NCBI GenBank assembly: GCA_025435555.1
Contig: JAIWWG010000045.1
Location: 62,001 to 126,000 of the forward strand
Source: Chytriomyces cf. hyalinus JEL632
Lineage: Eukaryota; Chytridiomycota; Chytridiomycetes; Chytridiales; Chytriomycetaceae
Direction: 5' to 3'
Length of the DNA: 64,000 bases
Position 1 is the stretch's first letter, and the number at the start of each line of letters is the position of its first letter. The notes below the pieces were generated by a model. The model worked only from the letters and a program-made list of their open reading frames with translations. It had not been told where the DNA came from and ran no database searches. The position numbers were made by a program, and so were the translations under genes. Positions 43,593 through 55,095 of this stretch are shown piece by piece.

Positions 43593-45006
43593 TTAGAACA
43601 AACGCCAGACAGAATCCCGGTCCGTTCCGCGCTTAAACTCTCCGTACGCACGGCACGCAAAATACTCTGCCACCAGCCCCACCGCATAAAACGTCCAAAA
43701 CAAACCACCACTTCCCACCGTAAACCCTTCCCCACACACCAACAAAACCAGAGCATGAAGGGCTAAATACGCGTAGAAATGCGTCACGTAAAAGAACAAA
43801 CTCGACCGTCCATACACCATCAAAACACCATCCTCGCGGCAAATGAAACTCGCCGGATTCACGAGGTAAAACAAACCCAAAGCAATATGGTTCCCGGACA
43901 GCGTTATAAGCGTGTACACGACGCTGGGTGGGTACTTTACGTTGTTGAAGAATGAAATGAAGCTTGTTCGGACAGGGGGGTGCACGAGTTCTGGGTTGAT
44001 AGATGTCCAGTTGGATGCGTAGCGGAGTGCGACGCCAAGGGAGAGCATGGCGGCTCCAGCAATCTGTTTTTTTTTTTTTTTTGTTTTTTTTTTTGTTTTC
44101 TTGATGTGAGACTACAGACTTGGTGGGTATCGAGAAACGTTTGAAGTTACCAAGTTGTACAGCGACATTTGCTTAGCATTCCATCCCACACGCTTCACGA
44201 TCCGTCCAATCCCAACACCCCACAGCGTAGGCGCAATCCACGCAACAGGTGGATACAACGACATCACCCCATTCCCGTTCTCATGCGGCAAGAACCAGAC
44301 CAAATACCACGTACTAAAGTCATCGTTCGCATGCTCTGGTGTCGGCGTATACAAAGACGGCAGCACAGTAAAGAAGGCGGACAGTGCAAGGTACCCAGCT
44401 GCAAGAGCCACAGTCAGTTTCTTTTCAACGTTTTCGGATGATGCGCCAAGTGAGATTTGGAGTTTCTGAATGTACGTTTCTTCTCCCCACAAGAACACGG
44501 ACGCTAGGAACATGTTGATTCCGAGCGCAAAGAGGACGGTTGTGACTGGTGCAAAAATGATGCCCTTGACAGGAAGGAGAGTGGTGGCGTTGAAAACGAG
44601 GAGAACGAATCCTCGCAGCGCGTAATGCTTGAATATGCGTTCCCAAGTCCATCCAATTCGTCGGCGCGAATCTGTCATTTCCCAATGTGAGTGAACAACC
44701 GATCCAAGTCAAGTCACTCCACTTTCTCATCTTCTCACCAACAAACAGTGTCACACCCCATCCCATCAGCATGAAGAATCCAGGCGCACAGAATGATGTC
44801 ACAAAGCGGGTCATGAAACTGGCCAGGTTTCCGTTGTAGTCTGGCATTTTGAACCACTGCTCATGTCCGGTATTTCCTAAGCTACCAAAGATTCCTTTCG
44901 CATGATCGATAGCCATCAAGATCATGAGCAGGCCTCGGAGCAAGTCCAACGCGGCTGTTGTTGTTGAAACAGATCTTGGGTTAGTGCACCACCTGTGGCA
45001 AGGCAC
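43593..45006 (-). CDS. Multi-span membrane protein, DUF1624/YeiB-type acyltransferase-like
   Basis: Exons: about 45006-44739, 44671-44151 and 44063-43593. The first exon has ALDLLRGLLMILMAIDHAKG and RFVTSFCAPGFFMLMGWGVT, the 'LDxLRGLxxxLMxxDH...F...APxFxFLxG' signature of DUF1624/COG3503 membrane proteins related to HGSNAT and YeiB. Then come GWTWERIFKHYALRGFVLLV, several hydrophobic helices and a C-terminal GRSSLFFYVTHFYAYLALHA. No ATG lies in frame at the 5' end, so a short first exon remains unresolved; an MSEQTPLLPATNQAASQQ frame at 45095 is a candidate, but no donor fits its phase. The gene is tail to tail with the HGSNAT-like gene, about 100 bases apart. Substrate unknown. Confidence 0.72.
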
Positions 45007-45196
45007 GGACTCTGGAAGGTACCTAATCGGGCTGGACCCGACTGCTGAGAGGCGGCCTGGTTGGTGGCCGGCAAAAGGGGTGTCTGTTCGCTCATTCCAG
45101 AATACCTTACAACAACCGTAGTTCAGTCCAATCTTTTTTTGGGCACGATTTCGAATGATTTGTCACCACATGATTTATTCTGGCTTTGTTGTTGGT

Positions 45197-48100
45197 TCAA
45201 ACCAACTGAAACAACTCCCGCGACACATCCGCGTCCACGCTCTGCACCATCAAACTCCACTGCTGCCCGCCAATCGCAGCTTCACACGCTTGCAGCTTCT
45301 CTCGCACAAACGCTTTCAAGTCCGTGATCGCGATGGGGTCCTGCGATTCCAGCAATGCTCGCCGTTTCCTGTCGGGAGATTCTTCGTCATCTTCACCTAA
45401 CGAATGGGTTGAGCTGCGGATCGATTCGCACCAGTGAAGGCGTGCGCTGAAGATAGTGTTTGAATAAATTTTGAACATGCTCGATCAGAGCAAGAATGGG
45501 GACTCACTCTTCAGAGTTCATTCCATGTACTTCTGACAAGACTCCAGCCAAGCTGCCGAAAATCGCCTGAATTCGTCCCATCACGTCTGGATTTGCAGTC
45601 CCAACAAGCGTTGCAAGAGCCATACCCAACGATTTCCGCTGCTTCGGGTACGTCATTGCATCATACACCTAAACATCAGAGTTAGCATCGAGCTAAAAAA
45701 TTAAAAATAAACGCAGAAACATTACCCGATTCCAAACATCCAAACACTCTGGCAAAACACTCGCCCCCTTCCCAGCAACCACAACGCCAAACTCTTGCAA
45801 AAAGTTGACAACAAACGCGACATCCCACACCACAAACAGACTCACAATCGTGGTGAAATCTGCGACAACGTGGTCCACAATGCCTTTCGCGCTGCTCTGA
45901 AGAATCTCTGTTACTAGAGTTGAGAGAAGTTTCGATTCGATAAATTGCCGTTGGATTGGGGCCACGTGGTTGGACTGCAAGCTGCTGCGAACAACAATCA
46001 TGAGTGTCCGTGCAATGTGCTTGGTTGCTTCCATTTTAAGGTCCACGAGATATGCAGAGAGCTTTGAAAAGAGAACAAGCGTTCCAGGGTGCTGAAAAAA
46101 TTGCAAATGTAAGCGTTTCATTGCACCTCAACCGTGTGAATTGCACCAAATTACCTGCGAAAATGATCCCGCATCCAAAACAAAATAAGCCTCCAACAAC
46201 CGCAAAACAACTTTGAGGTTTTCTGACGATCCCAATTCAATCAAATCGCCCAGACATGCGTACAAGGAAACCAGTTCTGGAGTCAGCGATGGCGTGTTTT
46301 GCAACGTGGCGACCCATAAATCAATAGAGTCTTCTAAAAAGTGTTGCTGCTGTGACGGATCGCTTCCCATCAATGTGTTTTGAATGGCGGGGAGAACAAG
46401 TTGGTGAAGCATGATTGACTGCTCTTGCAGTGCCTGAAACATGACGAGATATTCAGAACTCGATAAAACCAACTCCACCGATCCTTACCCTGACAAGCGT
46501 CGACAGGACCAACAAAATTGCCGTCCTAAACATGATCTGATCAAACGAAGACTCCCACAGCGCAGGAAGCTGTTCCGTAATCGTTTGCACAAACGGCGCA
46601 ATTTTGGTTCCCATCATGTAAATCACTTCCTTGAGTGTTGTCAATCCCGACACTTTGGTGTCAAATTCCTCAGCTTCTCCGACAATCTGGACAAGTACCA
46701 AAACACAGTTTTGGACAAATGGTTCAAACACGGTGGCATCGGTGAGTAAGCCTTCTGAGAGAACAACTCTTAGAACGGACACTGCGCTCAATCGAACAAC
46801 CATATCGGGCTCGTTGGATGGCGATGCGAGATGGATCAAAAGGCGGTAAAACAGAGGCCGCATGGTAGGCGCGGATTTGACGGCAATCCAGTGAGAGACA
46901 AGAAGTGTTACACTGCGTCGAATCACTTTCCAGAGAGGGTTTGAATTGGGAGGAAGCTGCGCGGTGCTCTCTGGGAGGAGGCGGGTTTCAAACCAGTTGT
47001 CAAATTCAACGTAGTCGTACAAGTCGTCTAGACAGATCAGAGTGGTTATCAATCATGCGCCTTTCGTTAACATTTCGACAGAACTAACATGAGCAGAACG
47101 CGACTGATGAGTACACCGCGTCTTTCAATCGAATGGCGTTGGTATCGGAAGTAGGGCCGACCTCTGAAGAAAGCAGTCATTTAAAACGGGTTTATAAGGT
47201 TACTTGTTCTTTCATGAGCGCGAACCAGCTACTTCTTGAAGCATAGATAACAGCATTGGCGCAAGAACGTCGCGGTTTTTGTTGACCAGATCCATCAGCA
47301 GTTTCTGAGAGCACAACTGGAGAGTCGATGGACGGAGATTTCAGACAAAAGTCATTCGCATTTGAATTATTTATAATACCCGCAAGCTGAATTCCCATTG
47401 ATCTGCCTCCTCATCGGCAACAAATTCTTCGGGTGATTCCGTCCATTTTTCGAGCTCTTCTGAATTGTAAATCAAGTACTTCGTCATCAAAGTTTGGGCA
47501 ACAGTTCTGACGAAATCGGGAGTCATGAGCTGCGTCGAAATCAGATGCGCCACTTCTTCTGTTCGTGGATGGCGATCCGCTGCTCAATATTTTTCGATTC
47601 GATTAAAGGACCGTTCCGCACGAGTTGAAAACGACAGCTGCTTACGTGGAAGAATGGTGAATTGCGGATTCTTGACAACTCCCCGAATAATCCGCAACCC
47701 TTGCAGCAACACTCGCTCGACAAACTCATCCGAATCTCCGCGAATGTTGGGCACACCTTCGCTGCTTCCGTTTGCAACCAAACTCCAATAAAATCGAACA
47801 ACGTCAAAGCTGCCTGGAGAAACGATAAAATTCACCGCGCGGGATGTGATAAGGTCCGTGTAAATTTTTCCAATCGTGAGCGCAATTTTTGTTGTGGCCT
47901 TAAAAATGCGATCGACCAAAGAGTTTGCGGCGGATGCGGATCCTGAGTCAAATCGAACTATGGTTTAACTTGTGCGCGTGAATTGAATTTGAATGCTGCA
48001 CTCACGAATTTCGAGCATCTTTTGAAGACATTCCGTCAATGAAGCAGAAAGATCCTGAATATCAAAAAAGCGCGTCAGGATTTGCCATCCAAAAAACAAT

Positions 48101-49374
48101 CGATAATTCCACGCCCCCCCAAAAAACACACGAACCGCACAAGCTTGCACTTTTTCGAACGGCTTGTAAAACTCGGGAGCCGCAACGACCGCCCCATTTC
48201 CACCTTTCGCAGAAGTTGGATCAATTCGAACATAATCGTCGCGCTCAGGGAAGCCATTGACGATCAGACGCCGTAATATTTTAAGCGCCAACCGAGCCAA
48301 TTGGATCGATCCATCCAGGCTTTCGATAAGGGCGGCGTCTGAGATGGATGCAACGGATGTGGGAGTTGCTGGAGATGGGAAACTGGCGAGGAACGAATGG
48401 ATGCGAGAAGAGAATATGGAAGACATGTGTTGAAATAATTGAGGCGCCATCTGAACAAGATCCTTGTTTAAATTTGTAGTATTTACGCGCGCGGCAAACA
48501 AACCTGGTATAAGACATGTTTCACACGCATGGTTTTGACAGAGTACATCGCCTTCACAACTCTGTGAAGCGTGTATAGGCAATGCTGCTGGGCAGAGTGA
48601 AGTCGCGATAATTCCGACAGAGAAGAGGTGGCAGATGAACTGAGCGCAGACTCCAGAGTTCCCAAAAGACTTGGAACGACACCGGGCCTTGTTCGATTTG
48701 AAAATTATTGTGGCGTTTCTCAGAGGGACAGGAAAAATTCGAGTATACCAGTCAAGCGGATAATCGATTTGTGCGATTTTGGCGGTTGCTTCGGCGTAAA
48801 CTCTTGACAGCTGATGCAGCAAGAAGAAACCATCAGCACAACAATCGGGAAACTAAAAACAAAATAAGTCACTTTTGGCGATTCCTCACAAACAAGTGAA
48901 AGAAGTTGTGATCGAATGGACGCTTTGACGTCTGCATGCAGCGTGCTGTTTTGTTTTTTTCACGTTGAGAAGGGGTTTGAGCTCAACGAAACGCAAACGC
49001 AACGCATGCCCAAAAAAGAATCCCCACCTTTTTGATGTCTTTCGCCAGTGCCTGTCAATGCCGTTCTTGAGATACAGTGCCGCGAGAAGACGCGCCGAGT
49101 GCGGGACTGAAGCATCGGCCGAGAGAGACTATTTGGCCGCATTGGATAAGAGAGGAAATGATACGTTGAATCGGTTGTCAATGCCGTGAAGTGTGCCCAT
49201 TGGGAGCAGATGAGTCAGTCAGCGCCGCGACAAAAAGAACCCTACCAGAAGCTGTGCATAGTGCGCGGGGGCGGTTGCACCCAATTGTTCAAGACGCTGC
49301 TCCGCCGCCTTGTCGCTGCTGCGGCTCTCTGCGAGATGGATCACAAGGGATCTGAGCTCGCCTTGATCAGTCAT
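45197..49374 (-). CDS. KAP120: Importin-11 / Kap120-type nuclear transport receptor
   Basis: A many-exon gene starting MTDQGELRSLVIHLAESRSS. An early exon gives RLLAALYLKNGIDRHWRK, the importin-beta N-terminal signature closest to importin-11. It is followed by IAQIDYPLDW, then helical repeats such as LHRVVKAMYSVKTMRV, VKKVQACAVRVFFG-type and NFLQEFGVVVAGKGASVLPE. The last exon ends DLKAFVREKLQACEAAIGG. The total span and HEAT-repeat pattern agree with a protein of about 1,000 residues. Importin-11/Kap120 carries ubiquitin-conjugating enzymes and ribosome-biogenesis factors into the nucleus. Not all exon joins were resolved, and I did not prove the frame is open throughout. Confidence 0.82.
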
Positions 49375-49924
49375 TGGTAAAATTTTAAAAGAATAAAAAA
49401 AAGAAATGTGAAAAGAACCGTGGACATTCAAACTGGAATCAAGTTGGCCCTTGATTGATGTGTATCCCTGCATCTGTGTGTAAGTTTTGCTTTCAAAACT
49501 GTTTGAAAATCAGAGGCAGAGAAAATATATGTTCGAGACCATTTGACGAGATATCAAACTACATAGCTTCATAGAAGCGTTAAAAAGTAGAAGAATTGTT
49601 ACGGAAGTAGTCAGGAGCTCGATTGCAGCTTCAAGACTGGGAGAGGACTTGAGAGGAGTTGAGAGAGTTAAGAGATTATTGAGAGACTTTTTTTTATTGA
49701 ATCAAGAAAGGCCTTCTTAAATAGCCTTTGTGGCAAATGTAAGGAAGACAACAGTGGCACTTGAAATGATAGAAAAAGTAATAACGAAGACGCGATCGTG
49801 TCTGGGGAGTGTTAGAGTGTTGGAATTGCTGTGAGTAAATTTTGTGTCTGTGGGAATTTTGATTGGCGTGGCGAAGCTTCTGGACGTGCGTGACGCAATG
49901 TGTAGATTACGTGACAAGAATCAC

Positions 49925-49997
49925 GGGGATCTAGCTCAAATGGTAGAGCGCTCGCTTAGCATGCGAGAGGCACTGGGATCAATGCCCAGGTTCTCCA
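49925..49997 (+). tRNA. tRNA-Ala (anticodon AGC)
   Basis: A 73-base cloverleaf. It has an acceptor stem GGGGATC/GTTCTCC with discriminator A, a D-arm GCTC...GAGC, an anticodon loop CTTAGCATG giving AGC, and a T-arm CTGGG-ATCAATG-CCCAG. The third acceptor pair is G:U, the universal alanine identity element. Position 6-67 is a U-U mismatch. No intron is present. CCA is not encoded. Confidence 0.93.
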
Positions 49998-50370
49998 CAA
50001 CATTGTCTTTTTGGTTGACTCAAACGCAACTGTCATCGCCGCATCAGAAACTCTCCGCTGAACGACACAGAATTTAAATCCAATTCAAAACGAAACAGAA
50101 TTTATTAAACATGGCATAAATACACGAAAGAAATATACAAGTATCAGCGTTCCAAAAAAGATTCGTCATTGAGGGCCTCCTTCACATGCGGTAGCAGGTC
50201 AGGGATCTTGAAGTCATGCACGTAACCGGTCGGCTGAAGTGCCGCGGCTTTGGCGGGATCGTCCGCACAACCAGCTTGCTTCGCGTGAATGCCATGTACT
50301 TGAGGAGTTCTTTCCGATCCTTCGCGCTCTAAACAAAAAGCAGTGTCATTACAAACAAAAACACGAACAT

Positions 50371-50967
50371 TTAAAAAAATAAATATATTACCTGTGCCAT
50401 CTTTGCCTGTTGCCGCTCCAGTGTCAACTCTTTCACTTTCAGACACAGCTGTTCTGGTGCCGACTGTTTGAGTGAGGATCTTTGACAGGTGGCGAAAAAA
50501 TCCTCCTCGTCCTTATCCGGCGGTGTCAAGGCAACCGTGCTTGCAATAATGCCGCAACAAGTAGAGGAACGACGTGTGATGGTTGGTGATATGTTCAGAA
50601 CTGGGGCTGGCAGCGGAGTGACTGGAGATGGAGTGTGGGCCACTGAATTGAGGCTAATGAGACCTTCGACGGCTTGGTTCACATCAACTGAACTTGGGAT
50701 GGTGGTGGGTTCACTGGACAACCTTGGCGATGACAGCGTGGCGAGTGGTGATGCAATATTAGCCACCATAGCGGGTCTAATGAGATCCATGGCTCCAGCG
50801 GCTTCTGTCACTGTGACAGGCGTGGCTGAGGTTGGCTTCACGGCTTGAGTTCTGTCCAATACTGGCACAACAACAAACAAAAGAATAATGATGACTTTGC
50901 AAAATGCGCAAATGCATGCAACAAGATGTGAGCAGGAGGGCACACGTGGGGAAGGAGTGGATGCCAC
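50371..50967 (-). CDS. Hypothetical Ser/Thr/Pro-rich protein with one membrane segment
   Basis: A frame of up to 198 codons with one hydrophobic stretch (VIIILLFVVVPVL) near the start and a long Ser/Thr/Pro-rich region, ending in a short Lys/Gln-rich helix. A donor (CAG|GTAATA) near 50392 and an acceptor near 50330 suggest a further 3' exon, but the best-looking continuation (GYVHDFKIPDLLPHVKEAL, ending near 50144) is in a frame I could not connect. A frame at about 51185-51245 (MLLFALIVGVIAASGCAFK) could be a signal-peptide exon upstream. The family is not recognised. Confidence 0.35.
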   Translation of the reverse strand: MASTPSPRVPSCSHLVACICAFCKVIIILLFVVVPVLDRTQAVKPTSATPVTVTEAAGAMDLIRPAMVANIASPLATLSSPRLSSEPTTIPSSVDVNQAVEGLISLNSVAHTPSPVTPLPAPVLNISPTITRRSSTCCGIIASTVALTPPDKDEEDFFATCQRSSLKQSAPEQLCLKVKELTLERQQAKMAQVIYLFF

Positions 50968-51453
50968 GCAAAGGTGTGAACGAGCAAAACAAAGATGTGA
51001 GGTAAGTCCAGTCCCGTGGCAACAAAGACCTCAGCTGCAGGCTTCCATAGCTTTCAGAAAGCTGACAACTAAGCAGAGGTTCCAGTGAGAGCATGACATT
51101 TTTGGAGAGGTGTGTTCCAATTCGACATTGCAGCTGGAAGGGAGGCATGAATAGAATGGAATGGAGGGTGGGAAGGGATAGGTCTCACCTTGAAGGCACA
51201 TCCGGATGCGGCGATGACGCCTACAATCAGAGCAAACAGGAGCATAGTCAATGTTTCTTGAATAAAAGCAGGGTACCTTTGCAAGTTCAGAGGTTTAAAT
51301 CCTCCGTTAAAATATCAACGTTGGACGGGAAATGCGGGACGCCCTCAGTCTCCGTCAGCGAGAGACGTCGCTTCGGACGACCAATTTCTATGCATTTTTT
51401 GTCTCAGCAGGTGGTTGGATGGACCCTCGGTAATTGTATTTGTCCTAATTCGG

Positions 51454-52280
51454 TTCCCGCAGTGTCAACCTCATATGTCACGAATTGAGCAGTATTCAAT
51501 GCGAGCACCTGGCTTTGGCTGTCTCGGACACCTCCGGTTCAATCAGTGTTTTTTTTCGCCAGCCACACGAACGAATTTTTGAAGGGCCAAAGCGGGGCCT
51601 CCAAAAACTTCCCACCATTCTCCTTCAAAGTTGCTCGGTGGAATAGAAATAACGAGTATTGAGTCATTTAAGTTGTTTCGGGATTATCGTTGACTTGGAG
51701 TGCCAGTTTTGCCATTGCGCGTTTTGACGTCTCAATGGTCCCAAGTCCGCTTCAAATCTGTCTCGATTCGATGGGATGTCGATATTACATGGTGTAGTTG
51801 ATACGTACGTACTGCCAGAGTTGGCTTTAATGGCACGATGGCATATTGCTGGATGGACGTCCATTCCCGCAGTGTCCTGATTTGGCAGCCTCGCACGTCA
51901 ATGTCGGACTCATATTCAGTGGGGCACTGGCCCCGGCTGGTTCGAACGTTTTCACTTCAATTTGTGTGTTTTTCGTAGGCCACACGGTCGAATTTTGAAG
52001 AGGCTTAAAGCCGCTGCCTCCGCAAAACTTCGCAATGTCCTCCTTCAGAGTTGCGTGATGTAGATACGAAATTGCTGCAGTTGAGGACTTCAGTTTAATT
52101 CGTGATTGTCGTTGACTTCGAGTGCCAGTTTTTGCGTTGCCCGTTTGATGATTCATCAGACCAAGTCCGCTTCGAATGTGCGTGCAAGTTGAGTCTGCGG
52201 TATATCACTGTTGCGTCGATGCAGTTGATACAGAGGTGCCGCCGGAGTTGACTTTGCTGGGAGGGCGAGCTGTTGCAGGA
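51454..52280 (-). repeat. Degenerate tandem repeat, unit about 410 bp
   Basis: The word TTCCCGCAGTGTC recurs at 51454 and 51864. After each copy the same order follows: CCACACG, AATTTTTGAAG/AATTTTGAAG, TCCTTCA, GATTGTCGTTGACTT-like, GAGTGCCAGTTTT, CCAAGTCCGCTTC and GTTGATAC. On the minus strand one unit translates partly as KCCGGSG..PLQNSTVW and FEADL segments but frames are broken. It looks like two copies of a decayed coding unit. Confidence 0.6.
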
Positions 52281-52630
52281 TGTTCTGGCGGGATGACCTG
52301 CGGAAGGATTGAGCTAGGGGAAGCGCTGGATCCTTCAGGCTATCCTTAACCTTCCTCAAGAAGCATTGCTAAACCGTTGCAGTTATTGCCGTTGTGTGTG
52401 AGGACTGCTTGGGAGACTGGGGATTGATTGGGCCAAACATTTTCAAGTCTGTTTATTTGTTGGTCCCACAACAGCCTGGAATTCCATTCAAAGCACATTC
52501 ATATCTGTCACGCAAAGAGACTTCCTGCGCAAGAGTCTTTCTGGCAAAGTTTGTAACTCTTGATGCCCTGCAAGGTGATTTTAATAAAGTGAGTTCACGA
52601 AATATTTATCATAAAAACAGAAGGTCATAA
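52281..52630. other. Intergenic region upstream of TAF10
   Basis: A plus-strand frame at 52394-52630 (about 78 codons) has no recognisable feature. The last 40 bases are AT-rich and precede the TAF10 start. Confidence 0.35.
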
Positions 52631-53530
52631 ATGAAGCGCAGAGGTCGACCACCAAAGGCGCGCCAGCCTGTCTCCGACAATGACGAAGCCGATGAAGAGG
52701 ACGAAGAAATGGAGGATGAGAACGATGTGCGTGTGTGTGTTTATGAGTCAGATGACTGCTGCCTTAGGTATCGATCAACTGACTTGCGTTCAATCAACCA
52801 CTCTGAACCAGGACATGAACAACAACGACGACAACGACGAAAACGAAGTCGAAAGCAACGAAGACAGCGACAACGAAAACGCAAATGACGAAGACGACGA
52901 TGATGCAGAGGAGGAAGATGATGACAAAATGCGGAAAAAGACTCGCACTGAAAAGGATGACGAAAAGAGGGAAAAGGTTGGCGAAGGATTTATGTTGGGT
53001 GTGATGGGGTGCGAATGGCTGGACTGACTCTTGCTTCTCATCAGGCTCTGCTGGACCTGCTCGCGCTGATGGAAGACACGACTCCTTTGGTACGCTCCCA
53101 TTGCTGAACTCGAAACGAATAACAAATGCAAATCGAACAACTCAGATTCCAGATGCTGTGACAGACTATTACTTAGTCAAAGCCGGCTTCGAATGCGACG
53201 ATATTCGTGTGTGCGTAAATCCATTCACGCTTTTAAAAAAGGTGTCGCTCTGATGCCCTCTATTCCATCGCAGCAAACGTTTGTTGGCCCTTGCTACCCA
53301 AAAGTTTATGGCCGATCTCTCCCAGGACGCGTTTCATTACTGCAAAATTCGGCAGCAAGCTTTATCGAAGGATAAAAAGGGAGCCATCAAGGTGCGTGGA
53401 TCTTGACGCTCTTCTTTGCGCCTCTAACCCAGTTCTGGTCCCGCAGAAAACTGTCATGACAATTGATGACTTGGGCGGGGCCCTTGCCGAGCATGGAATC
53501 AACATCAAAAAGCCAGACTACTTTGTTTGA
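52631..53530 (+). CDS. TAF10: TFIID/SAGA subunit Taf10
   Basis: Six exons: 52631-52726, 52812-52976, 53045-53089, 53146-53210, 53274-53391 and 53447-53530, 190 residues. A basic start with an AT-hook-like RGRPPK and a very acidic Asp/Glu/Asn stretch precede the histone-fold domain. This has LLDLLALMEDTTPLIPDAVT, DYYLVKAGFECDD, KRLLALATQKFMADLSQDAF and TIDDLGGALAEHGINIKKPD. These are the conserved Taf10 helices. It is a shared component of TFIID and the SAGA complex. The motif KRLLALATQ is completed across the fourth intron. Confidence 0.94.
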
Positions 53531-53613
53531 AGAATGTGAAATAAACCAAAAAAAAGGGCATCCGCATATATTCAAAATTTGCGCAACGGGTATTCTTGTA
53601 CTAACTGGATCAT

Positions 53614-54994
53614 TCAGCACAGGACAACCTTTTCCACCCGCACCCCGCAAACTCCGCATGCGTATTCATCATCCTCCATCACAGCTGCTTTGAGGCAGTA
53701 ATAGCAGTACAAGTAGCATATGCATGCATTACTCCGCGCAACAATCCTCGATGTTCCGCCCACCCGTTTCACATCCTCCCACCGCCCTGCATCCACACAC
53801 AACAAACACGCGTTTTCAGGTTCCTCAATTTGCTCCATTTTGAGAAGCAGAGCAGTTTCCAAGTCGTTATCTTCTGTTGCGTTTGGTGGGTTCGTTTCTG
53901 AAGTCGTTTCGATGGCCGAGTTTGCTGTTTTCGAGGATGAATTTTTGGGTTCTTGAATTCGCTTGAGGATCGAACGCCTGAATGCAGTCCCGGCAACCAT
54001 CATTTTTCGGCGTATTCGAACCAGATTCACAAGTGGGATCATGTAAGACATAAAATCCTGACAACATTAATCCTATTGAGCAAGGAAAGGAAGGCATACA
54101 ATGCAGGGGGTTTTCTTTTTAACTGTTAAGGATCGCCAGACGAGTTCGCGATTCATGTATTCAAAGTTTGCATTGGACATTGGGGAAGACCGCGAGCGTG
54201 GAACAACCCTTATCCTGAGAATTCGTTCAAACAGGGTTCTATATCTGTTTCCGTATTGTTTGTGCATGTCGAGTAGGGAGCAGGCCCATGAGTTTCAAGC
54301 ATGTTGGTTGGGCGAGAAAACAGTGTTCACACTCAACTTGCCTCCCGTCAGAAATGCGATAAAGTTAATGAGCGATGCGATTGCGGCAATGTTTTCGATT
54401 GCTTGGATGCAGGAACGGGCCTTCGTTTTCCATGTTGCCGTATCCCTGACGGCAGATGTTTCCTGCGCAAAACCCAAGACACGCACGATCAGAAAACGAT
54501 CTCTACTTAGTTTGGATGAAATATGCGCTCACTGGATACGGGTCCAAGAATTCGTCGTCCGAGAAACTCTCCTCGTTTTCGAGTGAAGTCCTGAGCCAAC
54601 TGGCGACACGATCGAGCAGTCTGTCACCCGACAACCCGTACCACACCACATAGGCCACTCTCTGCATCAGAGACAAACGTTCTTCGATGGCAAACACCCT
54701 GTCCAGCGGGTCCGCCTTCACAAGTCTCAGCCCAAACACAAGCATAAAATAGTCGGCGTCGGCGCCACCCAGTACCGGCAGCACGGAAACCAGTTGCGCG
54801 AGCCTTGCAAAGGAAACCTCGCTTGGATTCCAGTTCAGATTCAGGGTGGATGCAACGCGTTTCGCTGCAGTCGACAGGTTTGACGGGAATAGTGCACGAG
54901 CGAGTTCACTGTCACCGTTGCCAGTGTGTGATTGTATTTGCTCGAGTGTATCCAGGGCATAGCTGCGGACGGAGTGTGTGAACCGAGTGGTCAT
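53614..54994 (-). CDS. PEX2: Peroxisomal RING E3 ligase component Pex2
   Basis: Four exons: 54994-54533, 54462-54338, 54244-54124 and 54057-53614, 383 residues. FLTGGKYRTLFERILRIRVV and NANFEYMNRELVWRSLTDFM are the Pex2 signature around the fourth membrane helix (compare 'GKYPTLxxRILxIRLV...FEFMNRQLVW'). The C-terminal zinc-binding RING has ACLLC, then ACICYLYCYYC and YACGVCGV. With Pex10 and Pex12 it forms the peroxisomal ubiquitin ligase and export channel for the receptor Pex5. The first cysteine pair is followed by an atypically long DAGRWEDVKRVGG loop. Its start is 101 bases from that of the divergent Cys-rich gene. Confidence 0.88.
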
Positions 54995-55095
54995 GTTTTT
55001 GGTCAAGTTAGTATATTTTCAAGCACTTCACACCGACTTCAACACGTCTATAAATACACTGTTGCATCACGTTTTATCAGCCAAAAGGAGCAAGA
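54995..55095. promoter_or_regulatory. Short divergent promoter, PEX2 and Cys-rich surface gene
   Basis: 101 bases lie between the two starts. A TATAAATA-type element (CTATAAATACACTG) is located about 40 bases before the Cys-rich gene start. Confidence 0.45.

Noticed and set aside
51827-52156. A 109-codon minus-strand gene
   Set aside because: It lies within the degenerate tandem repeat, and the sister copy is interrupted by stops.
52790-53140. Ser-rich minus-strand frame
   Set aside because: It is the antisense of the Asp/Glu-rich exon of TAF10.
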